A DNA stretch of 53,927 nucleotides from Ignavibacteria bacterium (GCA_019187405.1 JABAQZ010000009.1:1-53927), one strand, 5' to 3'. Numbered from the stretch's first letter, positions 26,844 through 36,820 are shown. The notes: generated by a model not told the origin, from the letters alone. Translations and numbers: made by a program.

Positions 26844-27137
26844 TTAATATCTTGTACCTTCGCTGACAAATGGAATTACTGCAAGATGTCTAGCACGTTT
26901 TATGGCAGTATTTAATTTTCTCTGCATTTTTGAAGTTGCGCCGGTTATTCTAGCCGGAAGAAGTTTTCCTTGTTCATTAAGAAATCTTGTCATGAGTTTT
27001 GTATCAAGAAAATCTATATAATCTTTGACACCTCTTTCTTTAAACGGGTCACGTTTTTTCGCCTGATTTTTTTTTGCAGTTATTTGCTGTGTTAGCTTAT
27101 AATTCGAGTCTTTACTGTTTTTTAATGGTTTTTTCAT
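26844..27137 (-). CDS. rpsR: 30S ribosomal protein S18
   Basis: S18 binds S6 on the platform of the small subunit. The 97-aa protein has a basic N-terminal extension of about 35 residues and the family core DYIDFLDTKLMTRFLNEQGK and the segment RRHL-like RARHLAVIPF near the C-terminus. The family usually sits between ssb and rplI; here it is a single gene, divergent from alaS and with its own terminator, about 10 kb from rpsF-ssb-rplI. Confidence 0.94.
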   Translation of the reverse strand: MKKPLKNSKDSNYKLTQQITAKKNQAKKRDPFKERGVKDYIDFLDTKLMTRFLNEQGKLLPARITGATSKMQRKLNTAIKRARHLAVIPFVSEGTRY

Positions 27138-27402
27138 TAATAAAAGGACTTTGTTAATATTTTGGATGCAATTTATTCAAATTATAGTTGAATTTCAATT
27201 CCTTATTTGAAGGAAAACTTGTTAGAAATTCACCTCCGTCGAATACAATTTCAATAAATATTTTACATGTTCATAAAGCTTCTTCAAAAACGGATAGAAA
27301 AAAAATATAAGTTTAAAACCTTTTTAAGAAAATTAGTGCAACTATAACTTAGAATTTACCGGGATACCTTGTGATAGTAAATAAATATCATTTAATATAT
27401 CA

Positions 27403-30147
27403 ATGATTAAACGTATTTTGCATAATTATAAATTAAAAGCATTGAATTCAAAAGAAATAAGACAATCTTTTCTTGATTTTTTTCGGGAAAAAGATCATAA
27501 AATTGTGCCTTCTTCTTCAGTTGTGCCGTTTAATGATCCCACTTTATTATTTACAAATGCAGGAATGAATCAGTTTAAGGATGTATTTCTCGGAGCAGGA
27601 ACAAGAGAATATAAAAGAGCTGCCGACACACAGAAATGCATCAGAGCAGGAGGAAAGCACAATGATCTTGAAGAAGTCGGCATGGACGGATTTCATCATA
27701 CTTTCTTTGAAATGCTTGGAAACTGGTCATTCGGTGATTATTATAAAAAGGAAGCAATTGTCTGGGCTTGGGAGCTGTTGACTGACCGGTGGAAACTTCC
27801 AAAGAATAAACTTTGGGTAACAGTTTTTGAAACAGACGAAGAATCATTTGAAATATGGGAAAAAGAAACAGACATCGATAAATCTCACATACTTAGGTTC
27901 GGTGAAAAAGATAATTTTTGGGAAATGGGTGAAACAGGTCCGTGCGGTCCTTGCTCGGAGATACATTTTGATTTCACGGAAAAAGGATGCAGACCGGAAG
28001 ACATTAACGCAGGACTTGAGCAGGTAATCGAAATCTGGAATCTGGTTTTCATACAATATAACAGAAAAACTGACGGAGAGCTTGAATTGCTTCCAAAGAA
28101 GCATGTTGATACGGGTATGGGATTTGAGAGAATCGTCCGCGTTTTACAAAATAAAAAATCTAATTATGATACTGATATTTTCAGTCCGATAATTTCTGAA
28201 ATCTGCAGAATCACAGGCAGGAAATATGAAAAAGAAAACGTACCTCCCATAAGCGCAATTGCAGATCACATCAGAGCATTGACATTTGCAATCAGCGATG
28301 GAGCAATCCCTTCTAATGAAGGAAGAGGTTATGTGTTGAGAAGAATATTGAGAAGGGCGTCAAGACTTGCAAGGAAGCTTGATTATCACAAGCCGGTTTT
28401 ATTTGAACTGGTAGATACTGTCGCTGATAATTTTTCATATATTTTTCCCGAGTTGAATGAGAAAAGGAAATTTGCCGGCGAAGTCATAAAAGCGGAAGAA
28501 GAAAGTTTTAACGAAACACTTGACAGGGGAATAAAATTGTTTAATGAAGTAGCATCATCTCTAAAAGGCACAAAGATATTTCCGGGAGAGCAGGCTTTTA
28601 AGTTGTATGATACATACGGATTTCCTCTCGATTTGACTGAGGTTATGGCGCGTGAAAACGGGTTAAAGGTTGATTTACTTAAGTTTGACGAAGAAATGGA
28701 AAAACAGAAAGAGAGGGCAAAGAGTGCAAGAAAAAGTGAAACATTGGAAACGGCAAAGGAAGCCGATGAGTTTATACATAATTTGGATACAAAGTATAAT
28801 CCTTACAAAGTTGACGAATCGGGAATAAATACTATTGCATACATTCCCGAAAATAAAAAAAATATAATAGTATTATCTGAAAATCCTTTTTATTCCGAAT
28901 CGGGAGGACAGATAAGCGATACGGGAATTTTACTAACCGGGCAGGGACAGGAAATTAAAGTTACGGATTCGAAGAAGAATTTTATTATTGTTGACAGATC
29001 GGATGTATTTAAAGACTCGCAAACAAATGTTAAAGCTGTAATTGACGTTGAAAGAAGAAAGGCAATTGAGAGGAATCATTCGGCAACGCATCTTTTGCAT
29101 GAAGCATTGAGAAGGGTGCTCGGAAGTCATGTCAAGCAGCTTGGATCGCTTGTTCACAATGAATATCTTCGATTTGATTTTCCACATTTTCATAAAACGG
29201 ATGATAAACAGCTAAATGAAATAGAGGAAATGGTAAATTCAAAAATTAAAGAGAATATAGATGTTTACACTGATGAAGATATATCCATTGAAAAAGCAAA
29301 TAGAATTCCCAACGTAAAAAAATTTTTCGGAGAGAAATACGGCGACAGGGTAAGAGTTGTTCATATTGACGATAACTTCAGCATAGAGTTTTGCGGGGGA
29401 ACGCATGTAAAAAATACCTCAGACATCGGATTGTTTAAGATTACAAAGGAGGAGAGCATAGCTTCAGGAACGAGGAGAGTATTTGCAAGAACCGGCAGAG
29501 GAATACTGGATTATCTTAATGAGAAAATCAGAGAAGCAGATACATTTGTCAATGAACTGCCTGATAAATTTACGACAATGCAAAGGCAGAAACTCACTGA
29601 AATAAGCGGACTGATTGCCGGTGCAGATTACAGAAATGCGATGCTCCTGAAAAAATTTCTAAACGACCGGGATGCTGTTTTTGAATCCATTGTTGAGTTA
29701 AAGGAAAAATATTTATCGGAAAAAAAGGAAACAGAAAAACAAATGATGAAAGAGAATCTTTCGAAGGTATTTGAAACCATTGATGAATTTGTCAAAAACT
29801 CTTTTAAGGAAAACGGATTTGAGATTGTATCGAAAAAAATAGAACTAAACAGCATCGAGGAGTTTAAAGAAACAGGCGAACATTTGAGGAAGAAGCTGAA
29901 GAATGGCATTGGATTATTGGCTTATGTTTCGGGAGAGAAAATAAATCTTGTCTGTACAGTAAGCGACAATTTAGTTAAAGATAAGAATCTCAATGCAGGG
30001 AAGATTATTTCGGTAATTTCAAAAGAACTGGGAGGAGGCGGAGGCGGGAGACCTAATCTCGCAACAGCCGGAGCAAAGGACATAGCAAAACTTGATGAAA
30101 TACTGAAAGGATTTCCTTTACGAATTAAAAACATGATTTCAAATTAA
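27403..30147 (+). CDS. alaS: Alanyl-tRNA synthetase
   Basis: Charges tRNA-Ala. The 914-aa protein has the class II catalytic domain (FTNAGMNQFKDVFLG, FFEMLGNWSFGDYYK, GPCGPCSEIHFD, VDTGMGFERI), the tRNA-recognition domain, the editing domain with zinc ligands in NHSATHLLHEAL (His559, His563) and CGGTH (664-668), and the C-Ala domain with GGGGGGRPNLATAGA. The ATG at 27403 gives about 14 extra residues before the usual start (NSKEIRQSFLDFF); TTG at 27442 would give a more standard N-terminus. Divergent from rpsR. Confidence 0.97.
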   Translation: MIKRILHNYKLKALNSKEIRQSFLDFFREKDHKIVPSSSVVPFNDPTLLFTNAGMNQFKDVFLGAGTREYKRAADTQKCIRAGGKHNDLEEVGMDGFHHTFFEMLGNWSFGDYYKKEAIVWAWELLTDRWKLPKNKLWVTVFETDEESFEIWEKETDIDKSHILRFGEKDNFWEMGETGPCGPCSEIHFDFTEKGCRPEDINAGLEQVIEIWNLVFIQYNRKTDGELELLPKKHVDTGMGFERIVRVLQNKKSNYDTDIFSPIISEICRITGRKYEKENVPPISAIADHIRALTFAISDGAIPSNEGRGYVLRRILRRASRLARKLDYHKPVLFELVDTVADNFSYIFPELNEKRKFAGEVIKAEEESFNETLDRGIKLFNEVASSLKGTKIFPGEQAFKLYDTYGFPLDLTEVMARENGLKVDLLKFDEEMEKQKERAKSARKSETLETAKEADEFIHNLDTKYNPYKVDESGINTIAYIPENKKNIIVLSENPFYSESGGQISDTGILLTGQGQEIKVTDSKKNFIIVDRSDVFKDSQTNVKAVIDVERRKAIERNHSATHLLHEALRRVLGSHVKQLGSLVHNEYLRFDFPHFHKTDDKQLNEIEEMVNSKIKENIDVYTDEDISIEKANRIPNVKKFFGEKYGDRVRVVHIDDNFSIEFCGGTHVKNTSDIGLFKITKEESIASGTRRVFARTGRGILDYLNEKIREADTFVNELPDKFTTMQRQKLTEISGLIAGADYRNAMLLKKFLNDRDAVFESIVELKEKYLSEKKETEKQMMKENLSKVFETIDEFVKNSFKENGFEIVSKKIELNSIEEFKETGEHLRKKLKNGIGLLAYVSGEKINLVCTVSDNLVKDKNLNAGKIISVISKELGGGGGGRPNLATAGAKDIAKLDEILKGFPLRIKNMISN

Positions 30148-30174
30148 TCAATTTAGAATTACACAGTTAAGAAA

Positions 30175-31167
30175 ATGAAAGTAATAATACCGGTAGCAGG
30201 ATTTGGGAAAAGATTAAGACCTCACACATTGACTAATCCGAAAGTTATGCTGAATGTCGGAGGCAAACCGATGATACATTACATTATCGAGCAACTGATA
30301 AATGATAATATAGCTTCATCAATTATTCTGATCACAGGATTTCTCGGAGAGAAAATCAAAGACTATCTAAACTCTGCTTTTAATTTTAAATTTACTTTTG
30401 TAGAACAGGACGAGGCAAAAGGATTGGGACATGCTGTGCATTGTGCAGAAGATTCATTCAATAATAAGAACGATGAAGCTTTGATAATACTTGGCGATAC
30501 GCTGTTTGACGTTGATTTAAAAAAGATGATAAGCAACGAACATTCCGTAATTGGAGTAAAGACTGTTGATGATCCAAAGAGATTCGGTGTCGTGGAGAAA
30601 GACGAGCGTGGATACATAAGAAAATTTATTGAAAAACCTGCCTCTAAGGAGGTATCTCCATCAAACGAAGCTATTGTTGGTCTTTATTATCTGAAGAATT
30701 CACTTCAGTTGTTTGATTCTCTTAAATACATTATGGAAAATAACATCACAGTAAAGGATGAATTTCAGCTGACCGATGCTCTCGAAAACATGATAAGCAA
30801 AGGCGAAAAGATGGTAACTTTTTATGTTGACGGCTGGCTCGACTGCGGAAAACCAGAGACCTTGCTTGAGACCAACAGATATTTGCTGAATAAACATCAA
30901 AAGAAAAACAGAAATTCATTTAAAAATACTTTGATAACAGAGCCTGTTTATATCGGAGATAACTGTCAGATAGAAAACAGTATAATCGGACCTTTTGCCA
31001 CAATTAACAGCAGCTGCATCATCAAGAACAGTATCATAAGCAACAGTATCATTGAAAATAATTCCATAATCGAAAACGTAATTTTGGAGTCTTCAATTAT
31101 AGGGGAAGCAGCTATAGTTAAAAAAAATTCATTACAAATTAATTTAGGAAGTTTTTCAGAAATATAA
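30175..31167 (+). CDS. Sugar-phosphate nucleotidyltransferase
   Basis: A 330-aa protein with an N-terminal nucleotidyltransferase domain: IIPVAGFGKRLRPHT (3-17) is the dinucleotide/Mg-binding loop, NPKVML the adjacent Lys motif, and LGDTLFD the metal Asp; EKP (near 155) and a DCGKPET motif follow. Residues 245-320 are hexapeptide-like (ITEPVYIGDNCQIENSIIG), a left-handed beta-helix tail as in GlmU- or RmlA-long-type enzymes. It makes an NDP-sugar; which one cannot be read from sequence. It is followed 5 bp later by the DUF885 gene. Confidence 0.88.
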   Translation: MKVIIPVAGFGKRLRPHTLTNPKVMLNVGGKPMIHYIIEQLINDNIASSIILITGFLGEKIKDYLNSAFNFKFTFVEQDEAKGLGHAVHCAEDSFNNKNDEALIILGDTLFDVDLKKMISNEHSVIGVKTVDDPKRFGVVEKDERGYIRKFIEKPASKEVSPSNEAIVGLYYLKNSLQLFDSLKYIMENNITVKDEFQLTDALENMISKGEKMVTFYVDGWLDCGKPETLLETNRYLLNKHQKKNRNSFKNTLITEPVYIGDNCQIENSIIGPFATINSSCIIKNSIISNSIIENNSIIENVILESSIIGEAAIVKKNSLQINLGSFSEI

Positions 31168-31172
31168 ATTTT

Positions 31173-32798
31173 ATGAAAGATCAAGATAAGCAGTTTACTG
31201 ATTTTGCCGAAAAAATAACCCGGAAGTTTTTTGAGTTTTATCCAATGTCTGCAAGTTCATTAGGAATACATGAATATGACGGAATCGTAAACGAAGTATC
31301 GGAAGAGAGTATTCGGAAACAGATTGAAGAGTTTGGTAGATTGCTTGAAGAATTAAAGAAGATTGAATTTGGCAGTTTGTCTGTGAAAAACAAGTTTGAA
31401 TATGAAATTGCGAAATGGGGAATAGAGTCGACATTATTTGAATTAACAGAGAATAATTCATACAGAAAAAATCCGATGACTTATGCTTTTATGTTCGGAG
31501 ACCTTCATTATTACATCAGCAGAAATTATGCGCCATTTGAAGAGAGGATTAAATCCGTTGTTAAGATTATTGATAAAATTCCATCGATATTAAAAAGTGC
31601 TGAAACACTTCTTGACAAAAAACTTCCGGAAATATTTTGCAGGTATGCAAAAAGTTTTTCGATGGGTTATGAAGATTTTTTTAAATCCGAGCTGCTTAAC
31701 GTAATTAAAGAAAATGTTAATAACATATCGTTGATAGATGATTACATAGAGAAAAGCGACAAAGCGGTCAAAGCATTTGAAAAATTCGTGGAATTTGTTG
31801 AAAAAGCTTCGGATATAAAAAATGAAGACTACAGAACAGGTAAAGACTATTTTGAAAAAATGCTAAGAATAAAGGAGCATGTTTATATTCCGGCAGATGA
31901 GCTGAAAAAGCTTGGCGAGTCAGAGCTTTCAAGGCTTCAGTCGGAGATGGATAAGATATTGAGAGAAAATGATTTTGAAGGTAAGATTGAAACACTCGAG
32001 CATAATCATCCTTCTGAAGAAACTTTAATTGAGGATACCAATGCTACGTTGAATGAGCTGACTGATTTCATAAGACAAAACAACATTGTAAACTTACCCG
32101 ATAAACTAAATTGCATTGTTACCGAAATGCCCAGATACATGAATTTCGGATTTGCAGCAATGGGGAGTGCAGGACCTTATGAAAAATCCGATGAATCATT
32201 TTATTATGTTAATTTTCCTGATAAAACCTGGGATGACGGAAAGCGCGAACAGTGGATGACGCAGTTTAATTATCCGACACTGAAATTAATTTCAATTCAC
32301 GAAGCATATCCAGGACATTATACACATTTTCTCAACAGCAATGAAAAATCTTCAAAGCTTTCAAATCTATTCATGAGTTATTCATACGTTGAGGGCTGGG
32401 CTCATTATACTGAAGAGATGATGATAGAAAAGGGTTATGATAAAGAAAATTTTAAGACCAAAATCGGACAGTTGCTTGAAGCTCTAATCAGATGCTGCAG
32501 GTATATTGTTTCAATCGGAATACATTGTGAAAACATGACAATAGAAGAAGCAAAAAATTTTTTCATGAAGAATGCTCACATGGCAGAGATTACTGCGCTT
32601 CAGGAAGCAGAAAGAGGAGCATTTGATCCGGGATATCTGAATTATACACTCGGCAAGATTTTTTTAAAAAAGCTGAAGGATAAATATATAAGCAAGTTCG
32701 ATGGAATTAAAACAGAAAAAGATTTTCATGATAAAGTTGTTTCTCTGGGATCGCCTACTTATGGAATCGCAGAAAAGTACATTCTTGAAGAAATCTGA
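31173..32798 (+). CDS. DUF885 family metallopeptidase-like protein
   Basis: A 541-aa protein. The family hallmark is HEAYPGH at 376-382 (HE..PGH zinc-site motif), with EGWAHYTEEMM about 30 residues later giving a further Glu, and the C-terminal FDPGYLNYTLGK block. DUF885 proteins are thought to be zinc carboxypeptidases or oligopeptidases. No signal peptide, so probably cytoplasmic. It is co-oriented with and close to the nucleotidyltransferase gene; a functional link is not evident. Confidence 0.85.
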   Translation: MKDQDKQFTDFAEKITRKFFEFYPMSASSLGIHEYDGIVNEVSEESIRKQIEEFGRLLEELKKIEFGSLSVKNKFEYEIAKWGIESTLFELTENNSYRKNPMTYAFMFGDLHYYISRNYAPFEERIKSVVKIIDKIPSILKSAETLLDKKLPEIFCRYAKSFSMGYEDFFKSELLNVIKENVNNISLIDDYIEKSDKAVKAFEKFVEFVEKASDIKNEDYRTGKDYFEKMLRIKEHVYIPADELKKLGESELSRLQSEMDKILRENDFEGKIETLEHNHPSEETLIEDTNATLNELTDFIRQNNIVNLPDKLNCIVTEMPRYMNFGFAAMGSAGPYEKSDESFYYVNFPDKTWDDGKREQWMTQFNYPTLKLISIHEAYPGHYTHFLNSNEKSSKLSNLFMSYSYVEGWAHYTEEMMIEKGYDKENFKTKIGQLLEALIRCCRYIVSIGIHCENMTIEEAKNFFMKNAHMAEITALQEAERGAFDPGYLNYTLGKIFLKKLKDKYISKFDGIKTEKDFHDKVVSLGSPTYGIAEKYILEEI

Positions 32799-32802
32799 GA
32801 TA

Positions 32803-33957
32803 TTATTTTGTGATGATCAGCTTTCCATTAAAAATGAAAACATTCCCCGAATTTTCGGCGGTAAATCTGTATATATAAACACCGCTTGATAGTCCGTCAG
32901 AATTTAATTTCACGGAATGAAAACCTGCCGGCATATTTCTACTAAGGATATTCTTTACATTCTTTCCAGACATATCATACAATTTAATTTCAACCAAATT
33001 ATTTGACGGTAAACTGAAATCAATATTAGATTCCGGATTGAATGGGTTGGGATAATTTTGTGAAACATAAAAATTTTCAGGTATAGTAATTTCAACTAAC
33101 GATTCAAGATAATGGTAGAAATAGTTTCCATTAAAATCAATTTGCTTAAGTCTGTAATTATAAATACCGGGAGATAAATTCTTATCGAGAAAAGAATAAG
33201 TTACAGTCTGGTTTGAAAAACCTGCACCTGTTACAAATCCTCTTTTCTGCCATTCGCTATCGACTGATTTTCTTTCTATTTCAAATCCTCTGTTATTTAT
33301 TTCGGAATTAGTTGACCAGATAAGATTTACATTATTCTTTGAAACAAAATGCACAAATGAATTCATTTGAACGGGCAGTGGATGGTCGAGAGAATCAATC
33401 AGATGATTTGAAGGGTTTGATATTTCGGTATAGATTTCATCAACATAAGAATAAATTTTTGTATAAGGATTTGACGGACCGTTTCTCCATCTCAGACGGA
33501 AATATTGTTCACTGAAAGCTTTTGAGGTTGTCTGGAGTTTCATTCTGACAATTTTTGTGCCGGGTGATATAGCAGATATAATAAACCCCTGACCAGGAGA
33601 TGGTAAGGCATTTGCGGATAACCTTAACTGCATTGCACCTCCGACAAGATAAACCTGCGGATTCCTCGGCTGAAGAGCTTCGGGAAGATCAGAGTTGACA
33701 ATTGAATAAGTAAATGAACCCCCGTTTGCAATGAGACTGTTAAAATCAAAATAAAACTGACCTGTTGCATATTCAAACACAGACGAATCCGGATTTGTAT
33801 GAAGAAGATAAATATCAAACTCAAGCTCGTTAGGCATGGTTTGAATAACATTAGTAACTTTTAGGACATAAGCCGGGGTCTGGGAAAGAATAAGAGAAGT
33901 TTGAAGACATGATATTGAAACAAGTAACCCAAAAAAGAATTTAGTATAAGGAGTCAA
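32803..33957 (-). CDS. Cohesin-like domain protein with T9SS sorting domain (1)
   Basis: A 384-aa secreted protein with a signal peptide ending near residue 25 (SLILSQ). Residues about 27-190 form a compact beta-rich domain beginning PAYVLKVTNVIQ, with NELEFDIYLLHTNPDS and FEYATGQFYFDFN, shared with the genes at 35510 and 36871. Its strand order resembles cohesin modules; this is inference. Residues about 195-290 are an FN3-like module (LIWSTNSEINNRGFEIERK, YNYRLKQIDFNG), and the last about 85 residues are a T9SS type A sorting domain (QNYPNPFNPES, YDMSGKNVKNI, SSGVYIYRF, KLIITK). It converges with the DUF885 gene 4 bp away. Confidence 0.8.
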   Translation of the reverse strand: MTPYTKFFFGLLVSISCLQTSLILSQTPAYVLKVTNVIQTMPNELEFDIYLLHTNPDSSVFEYATGQFYFDFNSLIANGGSFTYSIVNSDLPEALQPRNPQVYLVGGAMQLRLSANALPSPGQGFIISAISPGTKIVRMKLQTTSKAFSEQYFRLRWRNGPSNPYTKIYSYVDEIYTEISNPSNHLIDSLDHPLPVQMNSFVHFVSKNNVNLIWSTNSEINNRGFEIERKSVDSEWQKRGFVTGAGFSNQTVTYSFLDKNLSPGIYNYRLKQIDFNGNYFYHYLESLVEITIPENFYVSQNYPNPFNPESNIDFSLPSNNLVEIKLYDMSGKNVKNILSRNMPAGFHSVKLNSDGLSSGVYIYRFTAENSGNVFIFNGKLIITK

Positions 33958-33982
33958 TGTCTTTAAATTATATAGAAAAAGC

Positions 33983-34014
33983 GAAGTGAGTTTTTAAAAT
34001 TAAAACTCACTTCA
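33983..34014 (-). terminator. Terminator after the dockerin protein gene at 34042
   Basis: GAAGTGAGTTTT and AAAACTCACTTC form a 12-bp stem with a 7-nt AT loop, followed on the minus strand by GCTTTTTC. Confidence 0.75.
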
Positions 34015-34041
34015 CAAAAATATAATTTGATTAATTTTGCA

Positions 34042-35337
34042 TCAAGGAATAATCGCATTTACAAAGTTTGAGGCATTATTGTCAACAATCGCTGCATCAG
34101 AACCATCGATAATATCATTACCATCAAGGTCAGTATCGAGATAACCGGCTTCGAAATTGGAAGCATCATTGTCAATTTCAGCTCCGTCTCCCCCGTCAAC
34201 AACATCATCCTGATTTGTATCACCATTATAGGCAGATATTGTAGATCCGACCATTATCTGATTGCTGCCATAAGCCTGTCCCAGAGAAGTAGTGAAATTA
34301 AAACTACCTCCGTTGTAAGGAGCAATTGCAACCGGAGTACCGCTCCATGTTTGAACTCCATTTCTAAATTCTGAAGAATTTCTAAAATTAACATCGAGAT
34401 AATAATTATCGGGAGAAATTGAATTTGGCAGTCCGAGATCAGCAATATTCATCACACCGTTAACGATAGATACTGCCTTATAATTTGAAACAACGATTCC
34501 ATAAGGTGAAGACGCGCTTCTTACATTTACCAAAGCAGTGTCCGTTATAGTTGCGTTTCCCTGAACAAGACCCTGGACAGCCATGACAATGTCAATATCG
34601 GTTGAGAACCAGGAAGTAGCAACTCTAATGCCGTCAACCACACAGTTAGGAGCTTTTGTAGTAGTACCTTGTCTTAAAGCAACTCTACCGATTGAAGTTG
34701 CATCTTGCGAAGAATAAGTAATCGGACCAACAGTCGGTGCAGGTTCTGTTAATGGAAGACTTGTATCAAAAACAAACAAGCTTACCTGATCGTTTGTATT
34801 TGAACCTGTGACAAATGTATATTTCAATACAAGCAGATAAGTTACTCCTTTTGAATAAGAGTGAGGTGTCCAGATACCGGCAACCAATGTGTCGGAGCTT
34901 GCATTACCTTTTGTTATACCAAAGGCAATATTTCCTGAACCGTCAATTGATCTAACCTGAACTCTTCCTTCATAAAATGAAGTAGAGCCAGTCTGTAGAA
35001 GTGCAAGGAAATAATCGGCAGTTCTGGCAGTATCTACTCTTACTAAAAACGAGCAGTAAACGGAACCTGAACTATCACTTCCGTTTAATAATTTATATTG
35101 ATCCTGCCCTGTATTGGCTAATGTAGCCGCGTTTCCGATCCCGAGAAGATATCCGGGAAATGTTAATCCGGGTGATGTTACAAGAATTCTATTGGTTGCG
35201 CCGCCTGTATTCCAGTTCCATCCATGCGCTCCAATTGAATCTCCTACTGGATAATCAAAATCTTCATCGAGCCTAAGCTGAGCATAAGATGCGGCAGATA
35301 TGAATGAGATAATTAATAATAAGAAAAATGTTTTCAT
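34042..35337 (-). CDS. Secreted dockerin-type protein (1)
   Basis: A 431-aa protein with a signal peptide (1-19, ending ASYAQ). Residues 20-220 resemble a LamG-like jelly roll (LRLDEDFDYPVGDSIG). Residues about 230-370 are the module that also precedes the dockerin loops in the genes at 38168 and 48999, diverged here. Residues 373-384 (DTNQDDVVDGGD) and 403-414 (DLDGNDIIDGSD) are two dockerin-type calcium loops, each followed by IDNDASNF or VDNNASNF instead of the usual long helix. There is no T9SS sorting domain; the protein ends VNAIIP. Probably exported and held by a surface partner. Confidence 0.8.
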   Translation of the reverse strand: MKTFFLLLIISFISAASYAQLRLDEDFDYPVGDSIGAHGWNWNTGGATNRILVTSPGLTFPGYLLGIGNAATLANTGQDQYKLLNGSDSSGSVYCSFLVRVDTARTADYFLALLQTGSTSFYEGRVQVRSIDGSGNIAFGITKGNASSDTLVAGIWTPHSYSKGVTYLLVLKYTFVTGSNTNDQVSLFVFDTSLPLTEPAPTVGPITYSSQDATSIGRVALRQGTTTKAPNCVVDGIRVATSWFSTDIDIVMAVQGLVQGNATITDTALVNVRSASSPYGIVVSNYKAVSIVNGVMNIADLGLPNSISPDNYYLDVNFRNSSEFRNGVQTWSGTPVAIAPYNGGSFNFTTSLGQAYGSNQIMVGSTISAYNGDTNQDDVVDGGDGAEIDNDASNFEAGYLDTDLDGNDIIDGSDAAIVDNNASNFVNAIIP

Positions 35338-35432
35338 TTTGAAGTTAAATTAAATTAATTAAGAATTTTTGTTTATGCAAAATTAATGTAATTGCTTTAA
35401 TAATACAATAATCTAATCCAAATTTATTATTA

Positions 35433-35457
35433 AAAAAGCAGGCTTAAGCCTGCTTTA
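35433..35457 (-). terminator. Terminator after the gene at 35510
   Basis: AAAGCAGGC-TTAA-GCCTGCTTT, a perfect palindromic hairpin with a T-run on the minus strand. Confidence 0.8.
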
Positions 35458-35509
35458 AAGTAAAATTATAGAATGAAAGTGATTTATTTTAGTAATACGA
35501 CATTTGCCG

Positions 35510-36712
35510 TTACTTGATCAGCACCATCTTCTTCGTTGATACGAAGTCTCCTGCTGAAATTCTGTAGAAATACATTCCGCTTGAAAGATTTGAAGCATTA
35601 AACTGAACGGTGTAATAACCTGCATGTTTTACTTCGTTTACAAGCTTTGCAATTTCTCTTCCTGAAATGTCATACAATGCTATGGTTACTTTTCCGTCAA
35701 CAGGAATATCATAGTTGATCTTTGTTGATGGATTGAAAGGATTCGGATAGTTTTGTGACATGTCGAATTTATCGGGAATTCCTACGTTTACTTCGCTTGA
35801 AAGATTGAAGTATTCGAAGTTTCCGTTGAAATCTACTTGTTTCAGTCTGTAATTGTAGTTGCCTGTGGTTACTCTATCACTAAATGTATAGTTATGTGTT
35901 TCGTTGGTCGTTCCGTTTCCGGCTACGTTTCCAACTCTTGTCCATTCATTAGTAGTGGTAAGCTTTCTTTCTACATCAAAGCCTGAGTTGTTTATCTCTT
36001 TGGCAGTTGACCAGTTAAGCGTTACATTGTTTCGGTTTGTTGCAGCCGCAAAGCTTGCAAGTTCGACCGGCAACGGATTGTTTAAGTAATCAATGATATG
36101 AGTTTCAGGTGTTGTAACATCAATGAGTGCTGTTCCAATATACGCAATGATCTTTGTTGCAAAAGTTAAGATCGGAGGATTTCTCCAAGCCGGATTAAGC
36201 TGAGCAAAATTGAATGTACCTGTTTTATTCCACAGCCTGTATCTGCAGATTTTTGTTCCGGGAAAATCCGGTGAAACATTAATGCCAAAGCCTGGAGCAG
36301 GTAATATATTTATTGCTCCTCGCATTATATCAGCAGTAGGGGTAGCTGCAGTCCATAAAGAATTATTTCTCGGAATCAAGTTTATCGGTAAATCCGAACC
36401 TACAATTTTAATAGATATTTCTGAAGTATCAGCATTAGCTGATGTTCCGCCGTTTAATGAAGGTGGGAAAGTTGTACCGGGTGTAAAAACGTTTCTGTTA
36501 AACGAGAAAAAAAGCTGAGAGCCTGCAAACTCAAAATTGGGGACGGAATCAGGATTTGTCCATTGTATGTAAACATCAAAATATAAAGCATCATCGGGGA
36601 AATTAATCGATCCTAGAGTAAAGTTCTTTGCAGACAATGTGTACTCGGGAATCTGTGCATTAATATGATTGAATGCAATTATGGAAATCAGCAGATAAAC
36701 AAACTTATACAT
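35510..36712 (-). CDS. Cohesin-like domain protein with T9SS sorting domain (2)
   Basis: A 400-aa secreted protein; signal peptide 1-19 (FNHINAQ). Residues 21-205 form the cohesin-like domain (PEYTLSAKNFTLG, DDALYFDVYIQWTNPDS, FEFAGSQLFFSFN). A module LPVELASFAAATNRNNVTLN leads the FN3-like part, and the T9SS domain (QNYPNPFNPSTK, YDISGREIAKLVNE, SSGMYFYRIS, KKMVLIK) closes it. The C-terminal 186 codons are almost identical in DNA to those of the neighbouring gene at 36871, while the N-terminal domains have diverged. Confidence 0.82.
   Translation of the reverse strand: MYKFVYLLISIIAFNHINAQIPEYTLSAKNFTLGSINFPDDALYFDVYIQWTNPDSVPNFEFAGSQLFFSFNRNVFTPGTTFPPSLNGGTSANADTSEISIKIVGSDLPINLIPRNNSLWTAATPTADIMRGAINILPAPGFGINVSPDFPGTKICRYRLWNKTGTFNFAQLNPAWRNPPILTFATKIIAYIGTALIDVTTPETHIIDYLNNPLPVELASFAAATNRNNVTLNWSTAKEINNSGFDVERKLTTTNEWTRVGNVAGNGTTNETHNYTFSDRVTTGNYNYRLKQVDFNGNFEYFNLSSEVNVGIPDKFDMSQNYPNPFNPSTKINYDIPVDGKVTIALYDISGREIAKLVNEVKHAGYYTVQFNASNLSSGMYFYRISAGDFVSTKKMVLIK
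35520..36078. repeat. 559-bp direct repeat, copy 1 (C-terminal half of gene 35510)
   Basis: Matches 36881-37439 over 559 bp without gaps and with about seven substitutions seen by eye. Both edges are sharp: the match begins at the penultimate codons and stops abruptly inside the linker to the N-terminal domain. This suggests recent duplication or gene conversion of the FN3-T9SS part. Confidence 0.9.
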
Positions 36713-36820
36713 AATAATTTTTTTATGCAGTTATCAGATAAATTCTATATTAAGTGATTATATTAGTATTCCACTATAAATTAAAACACAAATAATTCTT
36801 ACAAGATAAGTTCTTTGAAT

